This document shows, piece after piece, positions 52,922 to 61,030 of a stretch of 61,086 bases of DNA; the first letter of the stretch is position 1, and the number at the start of each line of letters is the position of its first letter. The notes beneath the pieces are model-generated. The model had not been told where the DNA came from. It searched no databases and was given only the letters and a program-made list of their open reading frames with translations. The DNA is from JAAYJK01 sp964501655 (GTDB taxonomy: Bacteria; Bacillota; Syntrophomonadia; Syntrophomonadales; Syntrophomonadaceae): positions 1 to 61,086 of the forward strand of contig CAZCTN010000018.1 of NCBI GenBank assembly GCA_964501655.1, in the 5' to 3' direction. Position numbers and translations under genes: made by a program.

Positions 52922-53587
52922 ATGCTTTATCTGGAAGAACGCAGATTAGTGCTGGATGCAGCCCGGGAGATTTCTAAAACCGGCATGGTAATGGGAACCT
53001 GGGGCAATGTTAGTGCTCGTTGTGAGGGACAGGACTTGATGGTAATAACCCCTAGCGGATTCAGTTATGATTTAATGACCATGGAAGACCTGGTAATAGT
53101 GGATAGCGAGAGCAAAGTAGCAGAGGGCCGCTATCAACCTTCAGTAGAAACTCCCCTGCACATGCAGATATATCGGAATCGGCCGGATGTAAGGGCTATC
53201 GTGCATGTACACAGTCTGTATGCCACAGCTTTTGCGGTTGCCCGTCAGAAAATACCGGTAATATTGGAAGAAACAGCTCAGGTAGTAGGACACGAGGTTC
53301 CGGTGGCCGATTACGCCCGCTGTGGAACCAGTATGCTGGCGGATTCAGTGGTCAGCAGTCTGGGAGCAGAGCATAGGGCGGTGCTGCTGGCCAATCATGG
53401 TCTGGTTGCCGCCGGAATATCTATGGAAGAAGCTCTGAAGATAGCTTGCGTAGTTGAGAAGACCGCCCGGGTGGCGGTATATGCCCGGGGATTGGGTAAT
53501 GTATACAGTCTGGAGGACGCCGACATTGAAATACTAAAGGAGAAGTTTACAAGTTATGGTCAGGTGAAGATTCCAGATCGAAAGTAA
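52922..53587 (+). CDS. Class II aldolase (likely methylthioribulose-1-phosphate aldolase)
   Basis: A 221-residue class II aldolase/adducin-fold protein: GTWGNVSAR, ITPSGFSYD, the catalytic Glu in SVETPLHMQIY, zinc histidines in IVHVHSLYATAF and LLANHGLVAAG. The family includes fuculose-1-phosphate aldolase and MtnB dehydratase. Given mtnA immediately upstream and no MtnW/MtnX/MtnC/MtnD enzymes for the aerobic route, cleavage of methylthioribulose 1-phosphate to DHAP and methylthioacetaldehyde (DHAP shunt, Ald2-like) is the best inference. MtnB-type dehydratase is the alternative. Start ATG 52922 with GGGGGGTGA upstream. Confidence 0.85.
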   Translation: MLYLEERRLVLDAAREISKTGMVMGTWGNVSARCEGQDLMVITPSGFSYDLMTMEDLVIVDSESKVAEGRYQPSVETPLHMQIYRNRPDVRAIVHVHSLYATAFAVARQKIPVILEETAQVVGHEVPVADYARCGTSMLADSVVSSLGAEHRAVLLANHGLVAAGISMEEALKIACVVEKTARVAVYARGLGNVYSLEDADIEILKEKFTSYGQVKIPDRK

Positions 53588-53631
53588 CCCTTTAATGATT
53601 GTGTTTAGTAGGACAAGGGAGGATTTCGAGT

Positions 53632-54939
53632 ATGAGCATATTGATAGAAAACACCTGTATTTTGCCCCTTACCGGGTGTGACAGTACTATAGAAAATGGC
53701 TACCTGATTATTGAAGATAATCTGATCAAGGAAATGGGAAGAGGCTCAGCCCCACCGGCAGAATACCTGCGGGTGATCGACGGGAAGCAGAAAGTAGTGA
53801 TGCCAGGTTTTATTAACACTCACACTCATGCGGCCATGACTCTTATGAGAGGATATGCAGATGACCTGCCCTTGATGGAATGGCTGGAGCAGAAAATATG
53901 GCCTCTGGAAGCCCGACTTACGGGAGAAGATGTCTACTGGGGCACCATGCTGGCTATTCTGGAAATGATCAAGTCCGGGACCACCACCTTCAATGACATG
54001 TACTTTTTTATGGAAGACACCGCCCGGGCGGTGGAGCAAACCGGGATAAGAGCCGTACTCAGCCGGGGATTGGTAGGGGTAGGACCGTCAGCCGAAGCCG
54101 GCTTGGAGGAGAGCCGGGAACTGGCCCAGCGATGGCACCGGACGAGAGAAGAAAGGATAACCGTTATGCTGGGACCTCATGCCCCTTACACCTGTCCTCC
54201 GGATTATCTGCACAAGGTAATCGCCTTGGCCCGGGAGTTGGGGTTGGGGATACATACCCATATCTCTGAAACCAAAGGCGAAGCGGAAGACATAAAGAAA
54301 CAGTACGGAAAAACATCGGCAGCTCTGATGGAGGAAGTGGGTTTGTTTGACCTGCCTGCTATTGCTGCTCATTGCGTGCATTTAAGCCAGACTGATATAA
54401 GCATCCTCAAACGCTGCGGGATAGGGGTGGCCCATAACCCGGAAAGCAATATGAAGCTGGCCAGCGGGATAGCCCCGGTGCCCGAACTCCTAGAGGCGGG
54501 AATTGCGGTTGGGCTGGGAACTGATGGGGCATCCAGCAACAACAACCTGGATATGCTGCAGGAAATGCGTACCTGCTCCCTACTGCATAAAGTCAACAGC
54601 ATGAATCCCACCGTTTTGCCGGCCTATCAAGCTCTGGAAATGGCTACTGTAAATGGCGCCAGAGCGCTGGGCCTGGACAATGAAATCGGATCCCTGCAGC
54701 CCGGGTTAAAGGCAGACCTTATATTGCTGGATCTAAACTCAGCCCATATGAGACCGGTTCATGACGTAGTGGCCAATATAGTTTATTCCGCTCAAGCCGG
54801 TGATGTACATACCGTAATCATTAACGGGCAGATCGTTATGGAAAACCGGAAAATACTGACCTTTGATGAGGACCAGGTGCTGGAGCAGGCAGAAAAAACC
54901 GCTGTTAAATTGGCATCGGCCCATAACAGTTCCAACTGA
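53632..54939 (+). CDS. mtaD: 5-methylthioadenosine/S-adenosylhomocysteine deaminase
   Basis: MtaD/DadD deaminates MTA, SAH or 5'-deoxyadenosine to the inosine analogue. Start ATG 53632 (GGGAGG); longer frame lacks a site. The 435-residue amidohydrolase has metal ligands in GFINTHTHAAMTLMRG, HTHISETKGEAED, AAHCVHLSQTD and GTDGASSNNNLDM. With it the operon can go MTA to MTI, then phosphorolysis, isomerisation and aldol cleavage. 44 bp after the aldolase. Confidence 0.93.
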   Translation: MSILIENTCILPLTGCDSTIENGYLIIEDNLIKEMGRGSAPPAEYLRVIDGKQKVVMPGFINTHTHAAMTLMRGYADDLPLMEWLEQKIWPLEARLTGEDVYWGTMLAILEMIKSGTTTFNDMYFFMEDTARAVEQTGIRAVLSRGLVGVGPSAEAGLEESRELAQRWHRTREERITVMLGPHAPYTCPPDYLHKVIALARELGLGIHTHISETKGEAEDIKKQYGKTSAALMEEVGLFDLPAIAAHCVHLSQTDISILKRCGIGVAHNPESNMKLASGIAPVPELLEAGIAVGLGTDGASSNNNLDMLQEMRTCSLLHKVNSMNPTVLPAYQALEMATVNGARALGLDNEIGSLQPGLKADLILLDLNSAHMRPVHDVVANIVYSAQAGDVHTVIINGQIVMENRKILTFDEDQVLEQAEKTAVKLASAHNSSN

Positions 54940-55052
54940 CCAGTCCGGCTGCCCAACTTGCTTTTGGAACTTAATTATTGTGCGGGCTTATTACCAGGAA
55001 AAATCTTATACAGATAGATGACCCTGTATGCAGAAGACCACTTATTGGCGTA

Positions 55053-55081
55053 TTGCACCACAGGGTTTATTAATTTATAAT
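55053..55081 (+). promoter_or_regulatory. Promoter of the aldehyde oxidoreductase operon
   Basis: TTGCAC (55053-55058), 17-nt spacer, TATAAT (55076-55081). It lies about 160 bp upstream of the AOR start, with the repeat element at 55103-55214 in between. The remaining part of the 299-bp gap after mtaD has no gene. Confidence 0.65.
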
Positions 55082-55102
55082 TAACTTGTACACAAAGTAA
55101 TG

Positions 55103-55214
55103 GTGCCAAGAGGACGGTTCTCTTGGTACTATAATGAGTTTAGCAGAGAGGCGTTTTTTGGTTTGACAGTTGAATATAACAAGATAACCGTACCAAGAGA
55201 ACCGTCCCCTGGTA
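55103..55214. mobile_element. MITE-like element with nested hairpin ends
   Basis: The left end GTGCCAAGAGGACGGTTCTC plus TTGGTAC and the right end GTACCAAGAGAACCGTCCCC plus TGGTAC are near-perfect inverted copies of about 27 bp. The left end also folds on itself (GCCAAGAG/CTCTTGG) and the right end partly (TACCA/TGGTA). The element is 112 bp with no gene, the form of a non-autonomous MITE or REP-like repeat. It sits between the promoter and the ribosome binding site of the AOR operon. Confidence 0.75.
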
Positions 55215-55238
55215 CAGATAAGAAAGGGGTTTTTGGTT

Positions 55239-57176
55239 ATGAAGGATTACCCCGGTAAAATACTGGAGATAGATTTATCCCATAGATCAATCAGTTTGAA
55301 GGATATAGAAGCTGAAATGCTCAAGCAATATCTGGGCGGCATAGGATTTAATGCCCGGATACTGTACGATCAGATTCCGGCCGGTGCCGATCCTCTGGGG
55401 GAGGATAATGTACTGGCCTTCGCGGCAGGAACTCTAGTGGGAACCCCATTTCCTACTGCCTCACGCACCGAAGCCTCGGCGAAATCACCTCTGAGCGGGC
55501 AGTTTGGCACCTCAAACTCCGGGGCTTTTTTCGGCTTGCAAATGAAAACCGCCGGTTACGATGTTATTTTGGTCAAAGGCCAGTCTTCCGATCCGGTATA
55601 TATAGCGGTAGAAGACGATAAAATTCAGATTCTGGACGCTGCTTTCCTGTGGGGCAGGGAATGCTGGGAAACAGTTGACATACTGGAGCAGAAACATTAT
55701 GGAGCAGAAATAGCTTTGATAGGACCGGCTGGAGAGAACCTGGTGAGATTTGCCAGCATAGAGAATGGACGCTATGATGGGTGGGGAAGAAGCGGACTGG
55801 GTGCAGTCATGGGATCGAAAAAACTCAAAGCTATAACCATTAAAGGCAGCCGGGGCAGAAAGGTACATAATCATACGGATTTGCTGGATGCGAGCAGGAA
55901 AGGTCAGCAGTTGATCAAGTCGGCCTCATCTTATATGGCCTTTACGGAATATGGGACTCTGAATGCCAGCATAACCTATGGAAAAAACAAGGCTATCTCA
56001 GCGCACAATTTCACTTTGGGAACACTGCCCAATTGGAAAGAGATCGGCGGTCGGCAGATTGTGGATAAATATGGCAGCCGCCATGTAGCCTGTCAGAGCT
56101 GTATTATTGCCTGCGGGCACTGGGCTGAAATAAAAGAAGGCAAATATGCGGGGGTAAAAGTTAAAGATCTGGAAATCACCCCGGTTATGTCTTTCGGCGC
56201 TACAGTAGGGTTGGGCACTGAAGCCATTATCAAGGCCAGTGAGCTCTGCCAGCGCTATGGAGTGGACATGGTCAGCGCCGGCGGTGTGCTGGGGTTTGCC
56301 ATTGAATTATTCCAAAAGGGCATCCTCAGCCAGGAAGAAGTTGGCTATGAGCTGGATTTTGGCGATGACGAGGCAGCCTTTAAGCTTCTGGAGCAGATTG
56401 TAAACCGGAAAGGTATAGGGGATCTGCTGGCAGAAGGAACCAAAAGGGCGGCAGAGCAGATAGAGCAGGGGGAAAGATATGCCATTCATATCAAAGGAAT
56501 GGAAATCCCCATGATTGACCCCCGGGGGCGCTGGTCCACCTGGACTCTGGGTATGCTCACCAACATACGCGGCGGAGACCACCTGCGTTGTCGAAATCCG
56601 GTGGAGAACCTGCGTTACAATGACCGGGATGAGGATTACATGAAAGAGAGGTTTGGCTTTAAACAGTCGATGTATGATCGTCTGGATATGCCGGAGGAGC
56701 AAAAGAGCAAGGCCATTAATCTGGAAAATGATACCGTTGATATACCGGAAATGTCTAAATGGGCAGAGGATTTAATCAATCTTTTTAATTCAGTCGGGAT
56801 CTGTATTCGACCTCCGGTAATGGAAAAGGTAGGGCCGGGAATTATTGCCGAAGCCGTCCGGGCTTATATCGGTCTGGATATTACGCCGGCTGAGCTGGCC
56901 CAGAGTTCCGAAAGAGCCTGGAATTTAATCAAGCTCTTTAATCTGCGAGAAGGGGAAGAGGCGGATGCCAGCAAATTCCCGCGCCGCTTCTATGAAGAGG
57001 AAATCGATGGGGAAAAATTGGATGAAAGCAAGATACAGGCGGTATTGGAAAGATATTATCAGGTTCGAGGATGGGACAGCCAATCCGGAAGGCCTGAGGC
57101 CCAAACCCTTAGACGGCTGAACTTGATGTGGGCCAGCAGTGAAACGAGGGATTCAGATGAAGAGAATTGTGATTAA
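55239..57176 (+). CDS. Tungsten-type aldehyde:ferredoxin oxidoreductase
   Basis: A 645-residue AOR-family enzyme, oxidising aldehydes to acids or reducing acids with low-potential electrons through a tungsto-bispterin centre. Start ATG 55239 (AGAAAGGGG 9 nt upstream). Pterin-binding motifs in the N-terminal domain (GGIGFNARILYDQIP, SRTEASAKSPLSGQFGTSN), cluster cysteines C285, C288 and C292 in ACQSCIIACGHW, and the fourth C522 in NSVGIC. The gene is followed by two ferredoxin-like and one flavin subunit genes, resembling the AorABC complex of Aromatoleum, so NAD(H) linkage is likely. The physiological aldehyde cannot be told from sequence. Confidence 0.93.
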   Translation: MKDYPGKILEIDLSHRSISLKDIEAEMLKQYLGGIGFNARILYDQIPAGADPLGEDNVLAFAAGTLVGTPFPTASRTEASAKSPLSGQFGTSNSGAFFGLQMKTAGYDVILVKGQSSDPVYIAVEDDKIQILDAAFLWGRECWETVDILEQKHYGAEIALIGPAGENLVRFASIENGRYDGWGRSGLGAVMGSKKLKAITIKGSRGRKVHNHTDLLDASRKGQQLIKSASSYMAFTEYGTLNASITYGKNKAISAHNFTLGTLPNWKEIGGRQIVDKYGSRHVACQSCIIACGHWAEIKEGKYAGVKVKDLEITPVMSFGATVGLGTEAIIKASELCQRYGVDMVSAGGVLGFAIELFQKGILSQEEVGYELDFGDDEAAFKLLEQIVNRKGIGDLLAEGTKRAAEQIEQGERYAIHIKGMEIPMIDPRGRWSTWTLGMLTNIRGGDHLRCRNPVENLRYNDRDEDYMKERFGFKQSMYDRLDMPEEQKSKAINLENDTVDIPEMSKWAEDLINLFNSVGICIRPPVMEKVGPGIIAEAVRAYIGLDITPAELAQSSERAWNLIKLFNLREGEEADASKFPRRFYEEEIDGEKLDESKIQAVLERYYQVRGWDSQSGRPEAQTLRRLNLMWASSETRDSDEENCD

Positions 57177-57654
57177 CCCCCAGGCCTGCAATGGATGCGG
57201 TATCTGCCAGCTGGTTTGTTCAGCCTGCAAGGCAGGACAATGGCATCCGGCCTTTTCCCGGATAAAAATAAAGCAGATGCGGGAATACAATATTAATGTA
57301 CCGGTTGTTTGCCAGCATTGCAGCCAACCGCCCTGTGAGACATTCTGTGTGATGAATTTAATCTACCAGGAACCCCTGGAGGGTTATGTCCTGCGCCGGG
57401 AAGAGAGATGTATCGGATGCCGGGCCTGCGAAATTGCCTGTCCATTCTCAGCGGCAGTTTTTGACCCCATAAAGGAAGCAGTGGTCAGCTGTGACCTGTG
57501 TGGAGGCAATCCGGCTTGTGTAAGTAATTGTCCGGAAGGAGCCCTGTTCTATATGGATGAAGAACAAACGGCAGACAGTAAGAGAAGGCAAACATCCAGA
57601 TTAAAGCTAATACCTTCATCTGCAGCCGGTTTGAGTCGGAGGGCATCTTTATGA
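57157..57654 (+). CDS. Polyferredoxin-type electron transfer subunit (AorA-like)
   Basis: A 165-residue iron-sulfur protein from ATG 57157, inside the end of the AOR gene. Cysteine motifs CNGCGICQLVCSACKAG, CQHCSQPPCETFC, CIGCRACEIACPF, and CDLCGGNPACVSNCP suggest four [4Fe-4S] clusters, as in the HycB/CooF/DmsB group. The C-terminal 30 residues are basic and Ser-rich, an unusual extension. It should carry electrons between AOR and the flavin subunit encoded next. Confidence 0.92.
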   Translation: MKRIVINPQACNGCGICQLVCSACKAGQWHPAFSRIKIKQMREYNINVPVVCQHCSQPPCETFCVMNLIYQEPLEGYVLRREERCIGCRACEIACPFSAAVFDPIKEAVVSCDLCGGNPACVSNCPEGALFYMDEEQTADSKRRQTSRLKLIPSSAAGLSRRASL

Positions 57655-58892
57655 GGATAATGATAGTAGGAAATGGTGCAGCTGGAAACCAGGCTGCAGC
57701 CAGTTTAAGAAAATACGACTCCCAATGTGAAATAGTGATGGTGGATCGGGAGAGCTATATGGCCTATTCAGCCTGTGCGCTGCCCGATGTCCTGGCAGGA
57801 TGGATCCCTCTGGGCAAAACCTTTTTGCAGCAAGAGTCCGATTATAGCGGGTTAAATATTAGGACCTGCTTTGGTCAGGAAGTTAATGAGATAAACCTGG
57901 AAAACCAGTACCTGGAAACGGGAGAGGAAAAATATTATTATGACCGGCTCATCCTGGCCACCGGCAGCAAACCGGTGATACCGCCGCTGCCGGGTTCCCA
58001 ATTACCCGGCAACTTCGTGGTTAAATCACCGGCGGATATCGAACAAATCCTGCTGCATAAACCTCGAAAGGTGGTAGTAGTAGGAGCCGGCAATATTGGA
58101 GTAGAAACCGCGGCGGCCATGAATAACCGCGGCTGTACAGTTTATCTGATGGAAATGCAGGATAGAATTATGCCCCTGCTGTATGATCCCAAGCCGGCCG
58201 CCATTATTCGATCCATGCTGGAAAAGGAGGGTATACAGATCTCCACCAGCCAGCGGGCTACCCGGGTTATCGGAGAGCAGCAGGTGGAGGGATTGCTAAC
58301 CGAAGAGCAAACCCTGACCTGTGACACGGTTATCTGGGCGGCGGGGGTCAGGCAAAATACTGAACTGGCTCAAAAAGCAGGATTGAAAATCGGATCTTTG
58401 GGCGGAATAGAAGTTGATAAGTATATGCAAACCAGTCATAGATGGGTATATGCCTGTGGTGATTGTGTACAGACCAGCCAGGTGTTTACCGGCAAGCCAG
58501 CCCTCAGTCTCCTGTGGTCCAGTGCCAAGAGCCAGGCTGAGGCAGCTGCCCTTAACTGCCTGGGGCAGGCAGTGAAATATGAAGGAAGCTGCAGCCTGGT
58601 TATTGAAGAGATAACGGGTGTACCCTGTGCAGCTATAGGCCTAAACCTCCAGGGGCTGCAGGATTATGAAGTTAAAGTCATCGAACATCATGATGCAGAC
58701 AGGTATTATCGTCTTTTGACAGTTGATGACCGAATAGCGGGATTTCAGTGTATTGGCAGTATAGAAGGAGCGGGAGCAATATTTAACCTGATCAGGAAGG
58801 GGACCACCTTATCTGAAGTCAGGAGGATGCTTCTTAACCCGCAGCTGATCTCATCCATGGCCTGGTATATAGACGGTGCGAAATATCTCTGA
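57651..58892 (+). CDS. FAD/NAD(P)-dependent oxidoreductase subunit (AorC-like)
   Basis: A 413-residue flavoprotein of the pyridine nucleotide-disulphide family, overlapping the previous gene by 4 bp. FAD motif MIVGNGAAGNQAAASLRKYD, C42 in YSACALPDVLAG at the place of the redox cysteine of CoA-disulphide reductase/NADH oxidase, NAD motif VVVGAGNIGVETAAA and second FAD motif YACGDC. Within this operon it most likely passes electrons between NAD(H) and the AOR complex. The dimer-domain tail differs from classical disulphide reductases. Confidence 0.9.
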   Translation: MRIMIVGNGAAGNQAAASLRKYDSQCEIVMVDRESYMAYSACALPDVLAGWIPLGKTFLQQESDYSGLNIRTCFGQEVNEINLENQYLETGEEKYYYDRLILATGSKPVIPPLPGSQLPGNFVVKSPADIEQILLHKPRKVVVVGAGNIGVETAAAMNNRGCTVYLMEMQDRIMPLLYDPKPAAIIRSMLEKEGIQISTSQRATRVIGEQQVEGLLTEEQTLTCDTVIWAAGVRQNTELAQKAGLKIGSLGGIEVDKYMQTSHRWVYACGDCVQTSQVFTGKPALSLLWSSAKSQAEAAALNCLGQAVKYEGSCSLVIEEITGVPCAAIGLNLQGLQDYEVKVIEHHDADRYYRLLTVDDRIAGFQCIGSIEGAGAIFNLIRKGTTLSEVRRMLLNPQLISSMAWYIDGAKYL

Positions 58893-58928
58893 TGCCATAA
58901 TACTCGGCGGTAAAGGAGGATACAATCA

Positions 58929-59396
58929 ATGGAAAAATTGATTTTTATTGATCATCTCAAGTGTGTGGGCTGCGCTACCTGTGAAATGGTGTGCTCCCTG
59001 GTTCATGAAGAAATATGTTCACCTGCCCTCTCCCGGATAAGAGTAGTCAGGTATCCTACCGAAGCTTACAATGTGCCTATTACCTGTGCTTTTTGTGAAT
59101 CCCCGCCCTGCGTCGCGGTATGTCCCACAGGAGCCATTGAAAAAAACCTGGATACCGGGGATGTGGCAATTGATTTTGCCCTCTGCATTGGCTGCAGGCA
59201 GTGTGTACAGGCTTGTCCCTTTGGCCATATGAATTTCAGCTTTGCCCGAGGCACAGCTTTCAAATGTGATTTGTGCGGCGGAAACCCACAATGCGTTGAA
59301 TTCTGCTGGACCGAAGCCTTGCAGTATGTTCCGCTGGAAAGGGCTCTGGGGGACAAACGGCAGGCTGCAGCCAGGAACATTCTTCAGCATGGCTAA
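58929..59396 (+). CDS. Second polyferredoxin-type subunit of the AOR cluster
   Basis: A 155-residue iron-sulfur protein from ATG 58929 (AAAGGAGG). Motifs CVGCATCEMVCSLVH, CAFCESPPCVAVCPTGA, CIGCRQCVQACPFGH, and CDLCGGNPQCVEFC predict four [4Fe-4S] clusters. It is a paralogue of the protein at 57157-57654. Two such subunits in one AOR operon suggest either a longer electron wire or alternative partners. Confidence 0.92.
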   Translation: MEKLIFIDHLKCVGCATCEMVCSLVHEEICSPALSRIRVVRYPTEAYNVPITCAFCESPPCVAVCPTGAIEKNLDTGDVAIDFALCIGCRQCVQACPFGHMNFSFARGTAFKCDLCGGNPQCVEFCWTEALQYVPLERALGDKRQAAARNILQHG

Positions 59397-59495
59397 GGAT
59401 CATTAACAGCATTTGAGGTAACAGCCTCGAAGACTTCGTGCTATAATACCATGTATATAATAAAACAAGTCATAATATCATAAAGGAGAGTACCT

Positions 59496-59864
59496 ATGCC
59501 CAGGAAAACCAAGTGCAGAAAGGTAGCCCATATACCCCGCTCCAATATCTTCAAGCCGGCTGGAATTCCTGCTTGTGATTTGGCAGAAACGGTATTGAAA
59601 ATTGAAGAGGCTGAAGCTCTGCGGCTAAAAGATCTGCTGGGATTGGAACAGGTTGATTGTGCAGCGGAGATGGGGGTTTCCCGGACCACTTTTCAGCGTA
59701 TACTGGTTGATGCCAGGCAGAAGGTAGCTGATGCCTTAATTAATTCCAAGGTGCTGGTTCTGGAGGGCGGCCACTACGAACTGGTCAATGAATGCCGTCA
59801 TCAAAGCCAGCAGCATCACCGCTGTGGATATCATCACGGCGGGTTCGAGGAAGATAATGAATAG
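59496..59864 (+). CDS. DUF134 family protein with helix-turn-helix
   Basis: A 122-residue UPF0251/DUF134 protein: PRKTKCRKVAHIPRSNIFKP start, then a sigma-70 region-4-like helix-turn-helix (EEAEALRLKDLLGLEQVDCAAEMGVSRTTFQRIL, ends quoted as EEAEALRLKD and SRTTFQRIL). The C-terminus is His-rich (HQSQQHHRCGYHHGG), suggesting metal binding. Possibly a metal-responsive regulator for AOR or FDH cofactor genes; inferred from neighbours. Start ATG 59496 after AAAGGAGAG. Confidence 0.88.
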   Translation: MPRKTKCRKVAHIPRSNIFKPAGIPACDLAETVLKIEEAEALRLKDLLGLEQVDCAAEMGVSRTTFQRILVDARQKVADALINSKVLVLEGGHYELVNECRHQSQQHHRCGYHHGGFEEDNE

Positions 59865-59892
59865 AAGGGATAGAAACCATGCTTAATCAATG

Positions 59893-59928
59893 GGCCGGAC
59901 AAATCTCCTGATTTATCCGGCCTTTTTT
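59893..59928 (+). terminator. Strong terminator after the DUF134 gene
   Basis: GGCCGGA and TCCGGCC, extended by AAATC/GATTT across one mismatch around a 4-nt loop (59893-59922), followed by TTTTTT. Confidence 0.9.
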
Positions 59929-60002
59929 CGTGCCTGTATATTATCGATATAATGCAGATGCCCCTGCACACTCTGCATGTGATTTCCACAGACAGCTATC
60001 CG

Positions 60003-60833
60003 CTACAGGTCATGATTGGTATATCCCTTCTCTTCGGCCAGCATATCCAGGTAAATGGTCTCAATGTTGGCAATAAACAGATCCGTACTCCCGCCCCCGG
60101 CATTTTCATCATAGGTTTTAAGATAGCCTTTGCATTTTTCACAGGTATAAATGCGGTAAGCGTCATCATTCTCAATGCTTCGGTAAAGTATGGTTCCCGG
60201 AGTGTCATTGCCGCAATGCACACATAATAGGTATCTGCTTTCCCACTCGGTAAAACAACGGTCACAGAACATGAAGCGGCGATTATCGGCAGGTCGTAGC
60301 CGGCTGAAATGAGACTTGCTTCCGCAGACCGGACATAAGTTAGGGAAGTCCCAGTGCTGGAAGGTATCTTCCCTCAGTTCTTGCTGGTACGGAAGGGCAT
60401 ATAAGCGCAAAAAAGGCCGCAGGGAGTGATCGAAGAGAAATACCAGCAGATCCTCGGATACTTGATACTCCTCGGCTAATCCGGCTAAAGGAGTAATATT
60501 GTCATTTAGGAAATCCCTAATATAGCTGGCAAAGTTTAAATCACTGGTTTTTATCCTCAGATCATCAATGGTTTCTTTCAGCTCCGGTCTGTTTTCGGTC
60601 ATAAAGTCCAGCATGGCAGTAAAAACGGTCCGGTATTGTTCGGCGTCGATTATTAATCTGTCAATAACTATCAGCGGTCTTTTTTGCTCTGAAATCAGCG
60701 ATAATATATTGCTGATGGGGTTGAAGGCAGAGGTCTTTTGCAATTTGATCTGCTGCTCCGTCTGCCAGGTTTCCAGATTTTTGTAAAAATCAAGATAACC
60801 CGCGGGGAGTTCAACCGGACTCTTTCGATTCAT
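60003..60833 (-). CDS. fdhE: Formate dehydrogenase accessory protein FdhE
   Basis: A 276-residue FdhE-family protein from ATG 60833 (AAGGAG 11 nt upstream). The C-terminal half holds four CxxC pairs: CPVCGS, CDRCF, CVHCGND and CEKCKG, which bind iron in a rubredoxin-like way. FdhE helps mature membrane or soluble formate dehydrogenases. It suggests a formate dehydrogenase locus just beyond the window. Confidence 0.9.
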   Translation of the reverse strand: MNRKSPVELPAGYLDFYKNLETWQTEQQIKLQKTSAFNPISNILSLISEQKRPLIVIDRLIIDAEQYRTVFTAMLDFMTENRPELKETIDDLRIKTSDLNFASYIRDFLNDNITPLAGLAEEYQVSEDLLVFLFDHSLRPFLRLYALPYQQELREDTFQHWDFPNLCPVCGSKSHFSRLRPADNRRFMFCDRCFTEWESRYLLCVHCGNDTPGTILYRSIENDDAYRIYTCEKCKGYLKTYDENAGGGSTDLFIANIETIYLDMLAEEKGYTNHDL

Positions 60834-60978
60834 TTCAATCACTCCTTGAAGTTGATTTATGATACAAGAACTGCTTTTCGTCGGTTGATCCTGAATGCGG
60901 TATCCTTTCACTGGCCTGCAATCCAGGATTTCGATTATAGTATAGTATCAGGTTAATTATAAACATATTAAATGAAAA

Positions 60979-61010
60979 AATAAAGGGGGAGTATAACCTC
61001 CCCCTTTATT
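60979..61010 (-). terminator. Terminator of the gene at the window end
   Basis: AATAAAGGGGGAG (60979-60991) and CTCCCCCTTTATT (60998-61010) form a perfect 13-bp stem; on the minus strand the stem is followed by a TTTTTT-rich run (TTTTTTCATT). It ends the partial gene at 61031-61086. Confidence 0.88.
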
Positions 61011-61030
61011 GACTGTAAACAACTCAACAG

